A DNA stretch of 64,000 nt from Pyronema omphalodes (lineage: Eukaryota; Ascomycota; Pezizomycetes; Pezizales; Pyronemataceae): NCBI GenBank assembly GCA_024516155.1, contig JAJJXM010000036.1, positions 62,001-126,000 of the forward strand, in the 5' to 3' direction. Positions 57,961 to 64,000 of the stretch are shown one piece after another. Positions within the stretch are counted from its first letter, which is position 1, and each line of letters starts with the position of its first letter. The notes beneath the pieces are model-generated. The model searched no databases, was not told the origin of the DNA, and saw only the letters and a list, made by a program, of their open reading frames with translations. Position numbers and translations under genes: made by a program.

Positions 57961-59562
57961 TGATTTTTAGGCTGAAACGCAATTCTGGGACCTCCGGACC
58001 GGTCAACGGGCCTTTCCATCAACGCCGTTCCACCACCCGCCATCCGATCATCATACAAACCTCATTGTCGGTTTCGGCATACCGAATTCCCCCCCTCCCC
58101 AAATTCCCCTTTCGCCAGCAGCACTGGTTGTGGTGGACCCCTAAATTTCCCCCCTTTCGGACCCCCTCTCCTAGCGAGAATTTTCTCTCGCTTAACCAGA
58201 GCCTCTCATGTGACCCGTAGCCATCGCTTATGGAGATCCCGATTTAGCGATGGACGCTGATTCGCCCCTCCCGCCGACCCCCTCACTTATGCAGGTACCA
58301 GTTGACACCTGCAGCCCTGCCACCCAAGTTCCGACAACCCCAACCCACCAAATCATAGCCATCCATCCCACCTCTGCCATGTCCACCAACCCCCTCGCCC
58401 ACGCAGACGCCCCTCACGCAGGCACATCCTCCATCATCGCCCCCTCCCGCAGAAAGCCCACCTCCTCTTCTACCCGCAACACCGCCCGCCTCAGCAGAGT
58501 CTCCAAATCCGAAATCCACCTCCTCCGACGCACTGCCGGGGAAATGAGACGTGCCGCCATTGCTCACCTCGGTAACAACCCCGCCATGCGCAACCTCGAC
58601 AACACCCCCGCCCTGCCAGACCCCATCAACACCGACTCCGACACCGGCCTTGACAACGAAGAGGAATACGTATCAACACTCCAGCCAAGCGACGAATTCC
58701 TCACCACCATGGCCACCATGATCTCGAAAACCACCAACGACGCCATCCGCCCTATAGTACAATCCATCGACACCATCAACAGACGACTCGACAAAATCAC
58801 TAAACCCAGCCAACTTCCATCGCAACAGCCCCAGCAACAGCCCCACCCCGGACCGACAACCGCTGCCACCCAACCCCCCGACGATCTCCAGCATTTGAAG
58901 GAGCGATGCCGAATGCTGGAAGCCACCCTCCGACACCATAATATCCCCCTACCGACCTCCACCACCCCCCGCCGCCAGAACCCACCAGCAACGAACAAAC
59001 CAGCAGCACCCTGGACCAGCGGAAATGCAGCAAACGACCTCCTCTCCTCCGACCACACCCCTCGACACAACCAGACCACACGCCCAACCCCACGACCACC
59101 CCCACCGCGCCTCCAGTCCATCCTCGTACCGTGCACCAACCCCTCTGAACTCAACGTGAACACCAGGGTTGGTGTAGGACTCGCCGTCAACACCGCTTTG
59201 GCTAAATCCCGGGCTCCACCTCACATGGGGGTAACTACAATAAGACAAACTGCGAATGGGAACCTTCTGCTAACCATGTCAGCCAACACAACTGAGGCAG
59301 AGCTGACAGAAAACTTAGCTACGATACAGGAAGCCACAAAGACAGTCCAAACCTCCCTATCCGAACCCTGCCTGAACGAGCGTTGGTACAAGCTCGCCGT
59401 TCACGGCATCCCCACAGAACTATACCCCAACACCCCTGAGGGCATGTGCCTCCTCCAGGAGGACATCGAACGCAACAACAGCCCGGTGACCCCAGCGCAA
59501 CCTCCCCGCTACATGACCAGTCCAGTGAAACGTGCAGGTAAGAGCGCATCGAGTGTGGTAAT
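57961..59562 (+). mobile_element. D2: LINE-D 5' part, plus strand
   Basis: The leader starts a little inside the full 5' end of D1, then ORF1 runs to 59562, where the G4 LTR interrupts it. A 5-bp sequence GTAAT (59558-59562) would be the G4 target duplication; its partner lies beyond the window. The leader and first half of ORF1 mirror D1. Confidence 0.8.
58250..59562 (+). pseudogene. LINE-D ORF1, truncated by G4
   Basis: About 437 codons are open from ATG 58250. Variable Ser/Pro-rich N-terminus, coiled segment (LQHLKERCRMLEATLRHH), then the region shared with other LINE ORF1 proteins: ILVPCTNPSELNVNTRVGVGL, ERWYKLAVHGIPTELYPN, PPRYMTSPVKRAGKSASSVVI. The knuckles are lost because the G4 LTR begins at 59563. 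The N-terminal half is unrelated by eye to LINE-A/B, so LINE-D is a separate lineage. Confidence 0.82.
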
Positions 59563-60701
59563 TGTAACGGCGAACAAGGGAGAGATAGCTGACGGAGAAC
59601 ATGAGGGCTCTTCTCAATTATTCACTCTTGAGTTCAATGGATATAACCTTATAATAACTTCAACGTTAGAAACTCTTAAGCTGTGTCTAGCATCAACTTA
59701 AAGACTTTCTGTGTTTAGAAGTTAAGGAAATAAACAAAGATTTCAAGGGACAAAGAGATCCAAGGATGGGGACGAGAACGAGGACGTAAACAAAGATTTC
59801 GACAAAGTATTTGAATTTGTAAATAAACAAATAACTGTGTAAGGAGAAAAGAAAAACAAAATAAACAAACCAAGAAACAATCCTCTTATATACAATTTTT
59901 CCTCCTTACACGCCGAGCCACTACTTGCAGAATTTTCCCGAAAAATAACTAAGTAAACAACGCGGTCGCGGTTGCGCGTTCTAGACGCGCTAACGCGTTC
60001 GTACCAAATTAGCGTGTTTGCGTGCACAGCCTCGTCGCGCGCTCGTTAGCGTATCTCGCGTGCGCGATAGCGTAACTCGCGTGCGCGGTAGCGTACTTCG
60101 CGTGCGCGTTAGCGTAACCATAAGCGTAGTCACGCGCGCGCTTCTGTAACCCTAATCGTGCGCGTGCGTACGTAACCCTAACCCTAGCTGTGCGCGTACG
60201 GTCACAAACCTAACCCTAGTTTGTGTGCGTGCGGGTGCAACCCTAACCCTAGTCACGTGAATCCAGATCAGCTGCGATTGGAAAGATGGTGCAATACTGA
60301 TAAGGTCACATGACTAGATCTTATCTTATCGATAAGATGAGCGTGCCCTAGCCCTAGTCACGTGTGCGCACATTAGTAGACCAGTGCGCGTGCATACTGA
60401 TCTACTATTGATTAGAACACGTGACCGATCTTATCTAATCGGATAAGATGATCGGTAGACCGTAGGTATGGAATTTCCGAAAAGGGATCCGAGCTGACCC
60501 CTAACCCTGGGGGTAAGTCACGTGACCTTTTTGACAATTTGGGAATTGAGCGTAACCCTAACCCAGGCGAGTGACGAGTGATGATCGAAGACCGAAGGAT
60601 AATAGAAATAAATAAACAAACGAGTGCTGGATAATGAAGCGAATGATAATAGGTGAATGAATGACGAGGAGGGGGAAGGTAATAATTCTCGAGCCGTGAC
60701 A
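59563..60701 (-). repeat. G4 3' LTR with telomere-like motifs
   Basis: 1139 bp with TG...CA ends. The U3 part (60701 to about 59900) holds many CCCTAA/TTAGGG-like units in ones and twos (about 60149, 60174-60187, 60212, 60241-60252, 60503, 60554). It also has several CACGTG or ACGTG sites, GATA-type palindromes (TTATCGATAA near 60323-60332 and a related one near 60432-60450) and a 21-bp tandem repeat (TAGCGTA..TCGCGTGCGCG at 60047, 60068, 60089 and partly 60110). A TATATAAG box is at 59892-59885 (minus). These are LTR control sequences, not a chromosome end. Confidence 0.82.
59885..59892 (-). promoter_or_regulatory. G4 LTR TATA box
   Basis: TATATAAG on the minus strand, in the position expected at the U3/R boundary of the LTR, followed by a pyrimidine-rich stretch. 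No other strong TATA seen in the LTR. Confidence 0.55.
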
Positions 60702-60740
60702 GGATCCCCCTTCCTGGACTGAGCTCCGGCGAAGTAACTT

Positions 60741-63700
60741 CTAAGATAAGTTGGGGAGGGGTCCCGGTTTATCGGGGTACTTTTTATGAAAGTCGTCAAC
60801 GGCTTTACTGTCGGAATGGAGTTCGGCGGGTTCCCAATCGGGCATATCGTATCCAACCCATTTAACCATATACTGAAGTTTCTTCCGGTGAATTCGGGAG
60901 TCGAGGATAGCTTCGATGAAGTATCCGTCTTCACCGTCGATTTCCACCGGAGGTGGTGGGTCTGATTGTTGACCGGGGTAGGGGTCATTCGCAGCGGGTT
61001 CCAATAATCAAACATGTTGAACGTTGTGGCATTTCATTGTCGGAGGTAGTTCTAATCGATAGGCATAGGGGGATACTTTGGCGATAATCTTGAGGGGTCC
61101 GTAGCGTTTGTTGTCTAATTTCCGGGAGGGTCGACGGGTTTTCCAATTACGGGCATTCATCCATACCAGATCTCCGGGCTGATAATTCGGTGACGGGAGT
61201 CGATGTTTATCGGCATTCTCTTGATAACGTAGATTAGCTCTATTGATCTCAGCTCGTAAATGGTTATGGATTTCGGCGAGGATTTTCGAAGTTGTGAGGG
61301 CCCGTCGATCGTTTACATCGTTCGTAGCTGCTGGAAGTAAATCGAATTGGCAGCGGGGGTCGAATCCTTTATTAGCAAAGCACGGGGAAGTTCCCGTTGT
61401 CTCGGATGCTTGGTTATTCGCAGCGAATTCCGCTAATGGTAACCAGTCAGCCCAATCGTCTTGAAGATAGTTGACGTGCGCTCGGAGGTATTGTTCCATA
61501 ATGGCGTTCATTCGTTCTGTTTGGCCGTCCGTTTGGGGATGGAATGCTGTAGATAATCGAGGCTCGATTCCCAAACGTCGACAGAGATTCTTCCAAAACA
61601 AAGCAGCGAATTGGGGTCCTCCATCAGAGATAATGGTAAGAGGGAGTCCATGCAATCGAAAGATGTGGGTAATAAACAAAGACGATAATTCCTTTGCGTC
61701 GATGTCTGTTCGACAGGCAATCAGATGTCGTTCTTTGGTTAATCTATCCACAACTACCCAAATTGCATCACACCCATTGGACCACGGTAATCCTGTTACG
61801 AAGTCCATTGATATGTCCTGCCAGGGTCTTGCTGGAATAGGTAGTGGACGTAGGATACCAAACGGGGCATGTCTGGTAGGTTTCGAACGTTGGCAGGTAA
61901 GAAAATTTCGAATATATCTTTCCACGTCTGTCCTCATCTGGGGCCACGTGTAGGTTCTTGAGAGGTATTCTAATGTTTTAGATCTACCTGGGTGTCCAGC
62001 CGTAGGAGAGTCGTGGTGTTGTTGCATTAGGTGTAATCGTAGAGGTTCGTAATTCGGGACCCATAAACATCCCCGGTAGAGTAAACGGTTATTGTTTACT
62101 GTACATTCAGCTAATGTAATGTCTTTACAATAACGAGTGTTATTGTTTAGCATTTCAATAACCTTAGTAGGGAATGGGTCTTTCTCGTAGGCTTCCGTGA
62201 AGAGCTGGGATAAGGTGGGGTTTGTTTGTTGTGGGTCCGGTATTACGGTTTGTTGCGAATTCGTTATTGTTTGTTGATTACCGGGGGTAACAGCCGCAAC
62301 GTGAAGGATATTCTCTGGCTTAATGATCGTTGTGTGGTTCTCTAGGGAGCGTTCATCCCCCTCTTTAGGCAGATCTCCGGATCGACGAGTCAGTGCGTCT
62401 GGTTTACCGCCTGCGGTACCGGGGCGGTAAACAATCTTAAAATTAAACTGAGACAAGAACTGGGACCAACGGGCTTGATGGCGGTTCAAGAGCTTTGTCG
62501 AAGTCAAATATTCCAGATTCTTATGATCTGACAGTACTCGAATGGGGTTAATAACAGATTGTAATTCGGGACGCCATTCTTCGAAGGCCCGAACGATAGC
62601 CATGAGTTCTTTATCGTATATCTCATAATTACATTCGGCGGGGGAATGTTTCTTTGAGAAGTAAGCAATAGGATGTAGGATTCCTTCGTCATCATATTGA
62701 GAAAGAACTCCGGCGGAGACGTAATCAGAAGCATCGGTTTCAACAATAACATCCCGGTCTGGGTCGAAACGAGCCAAAACGGGGGCGGATGTAAATGTTG
62801 ATTTCAATTCCTCAAAGGCCTGTTGTTGGGATTCCGACCAGACGAAAGGAACTCCTCTACGTGTGAGTAACGTGAGAGGTTGGACTATTTTTGAGTAGTT
62901 CTTAACGAAACGTCGATAGAAGTTTGCAAACCCCAAGAACGCTCTAACATCTTTGAGGTTCCGGGGAGATTCCCAATCTCGAACTGCAGTAATCTTCTCA
63001 TGGTCCATCTTTATACCTTCTGTACTAATGATGAGTCCTAAGTACTTTACTTCCTTCTGATGGAACTCGCATTTCGCTGGTTTGAGATGTAACCCTGCTT
63101 TTTCGAATGCTTCGAGGATCAATTTAACCTGTTGTTTATGTTCTTCGAGATTATCCGAATAGATCAGGGTGTCATCCAAATAGGCAGTACAGAATCGATC
63201 AAGGTAAGGTGCCAATACGTCGTTAATGAAGTTCTGAAACGTTGCAGGGGCATTGGTAAGTCCGAAGGGCATAACCAATGATTCGAATAATCCGTACCGG
63301 GTACGAAAAGCGGTTTTCCATTCTTCCCCATTTGCCATACGTATTAAGTTATACGCTCCCCTAATGTCGAGCTTAGTGAACCACTTAGCTCTTGAAAGGT
63401 TCATTAAGGTATCCTGCCTCAGGGGAAGAGGGTAGCGATTCTTGATCGTTCCGGCGTTGATTCCACGATAATCGACCACCAAACGTAATGAACCATCGCC
63501 TTTCTTTACGAAAAGAATGGGAGCGGCCGCTGGGGACGAGGAGGCACGGATGAAACCTTTGGTGAGGTTCTCATCTAACCAACGTTTCAATTCCTCCAAC
63601 TCTGGACGTGATAGGGAGTAAAGGGGGCCGAAGGGAGGCTGAAAACCATCGACGAGTGATATCTTGTGATCCAACGGTCGATGGGGCGGTAACTTATCGG

Positions 63701-64000
63701 CGTTGACTTTCTCGAAGATTCCCAAGTACTGATGGTATTCGGGTGGTACAATAGTCTTAAGATCCGGTTCCTCTTTCTCTGGTTGAAGAGCTGTGGTCAT
63801 TTCATTCAAGGATAAGGAGAATTGTTCGACTTTTCCGTAACGGTTGTTGGCATTGTTTACAATTCGTCGAAACGTCGTAGCTGAAATGGCACAGATCTTA
63901 TTCTGTTGTTTCGGAGCAATACCCTTAACAGGGGTGGGTGTTAACGTGGTTCGGTGGGGGAGGCAGTTCGGTGATGAGAATTTGATATCTTTAGCGGCGA
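60741..64000 (-). pseudogene. pol: G4 Pol: protease end, RT, RNase H, integrase, chromodomain; one in-frame stop
   Basis: One frame is open from the window edge (64000) to TGA 61010-61008. The same frame continues through the chromodomain to 60741, so a single stop separates HV from LLEPAAND; related proteins usually have serine there (TCA to TGA). RT has LDIRGAYNLIRM, MPFGLTNAP and AYLDDTLIYS. RNase H has VETDASDYVSAGVLSQ and the YDKELMAIV segment. Integrase has a zinc region whose first Cys appears replaced (NFLTCQRSK, compare NCHTCKRTK in G1), then DFVTGLP, ISDGGPQF and TDGQTERMNAIMEQ. GPY module and chromodomain (EDGYFIEAILDSRIH, LQYMVKWVGYDMPDWEP) follow. Few defects, so a young copy. 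Confidence 0.88.

Larger units (their letters stand above)
59563..64000 (-). mobile_element. G4: Ty3/Gypsy chromovirus, 3' half (open at window edge)
   Basis: On the minus strand: pol from the end of protease through chromodomain, a polypurine tract (GGAAGGGGGATCC, next to 60702) and a long 3' LTR (60701-59563). The 5' LTR and gag lie beyond 64000. LTR ends TGTCACGG...CGTTACA resemble G1/G2 at the 5' end but the body is different. Less GC-rich than the LINEs. Confidence 0.9.

Noticed and set aside
60140..60560. CCCTAA repeats suggesting a chromosome end
   Set aside because: The units are few, degenerate and spaced, and lie inside a defined LTR (TG...CA, polypurine tract, pol upstream). No long uninterrupted telomere array is present.
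1..64000. Host genes, tRNA or rRNA genes
   Set aside because: Every long frame is accounted for by RT, gag, integrase, ORF1/ORF2, NAL or their shadows. No tRNA cloverleaf or rRNA-like segment was recognised by eye.

Overview
This window looks like a transposon graveyard and nursery from a fungal nuclear genome. I see no host gene, tRNA or rRNA. Nearly every base can be assigned to non-LTR retrotransposons (LINEs) or Ty3/Gypsy chromoviruses inserted into one another. The LINEs have the Tad-like layout: ORF1 with Cys/His knuckles, then ORF2 with AP-type endonuclease, reverse transcriptase (RT), RNase H and a C-terminal Cys/His motif. With the chromodomain Gypsy elements, this suggests a filamentous ascomycete (inference, moderate confidence). 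Many copies are nearly identical, GC-rich and open, so repeat-induced point mutation does not appear to have acted on them.

Names used here. Autonomous LINE lineages: LINE-A (copies A1 401-7351 minus, A2 22156-29732 plus); LINE-B (B1, plus, scattered from 8181 to 39315; B2 49821-56781 plus); LINE-C (C1 22884-24091 minus, C2 46944-48021 minus, perhaps F 48022-49820 plus); LINE-D (D1 56782-57960 minus, D2 57961-59562 plus). NAL is a short non-autonomous family with one ORF of about 484 codons, copies N1-N11. Gypsy elements are G1 (8543-13498 plus), G2 (31192-39305 minus), G3 (40358-45369 plus) and G4 (59563-64000 minus, open at the window edge).

Layout. 1-8180: A1, with an almost intact gene set, lies between NAL fragments N1 and N2. 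8181-39315: LINE-B copy B1 is cut into pieces by G1 plus N3 (8543-15480), a three-part LINE chimera (17759-21285), A2 with C1 inside it (22156-29732) and G2 with NAL copies inside it (31192-39305). Target-site duplications of 13-14 bp for LINEs and 5 bp for G2 confirm the nesting. 39315-45535: N9, then G3, which carries an extra third ORF and an LTR with tandem repeats, interrupted by full-length N10. 45536-59562: N11, a short unassigned stretch, C2, F, B2 and an inverted pair of LINE-D copies. 59563-64000: G4, whose long LTR holds telomere-like CCCTAA motifs.

How the parts seem to work together. The LINE lineages and NAL share two terminal modules. One is a 5' block containing a C-run followed by TGC and a TTCTCAACAAC-like segment. 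The other is a 3' block with a small AACC/GGTT hairpin followed by a (TAAA)n or (CAAA)n tail. NAL encodes no RT but carries the 3' tails of three lineages, so it probably parasitises several LINE machineries in trans. Several copies join one element's tail directly to the truncated interior of another, and one such triple chimera is framed by a single 14-bp duplication. That pattern points to template jumping by the LINE RT as a source of new element combinations.
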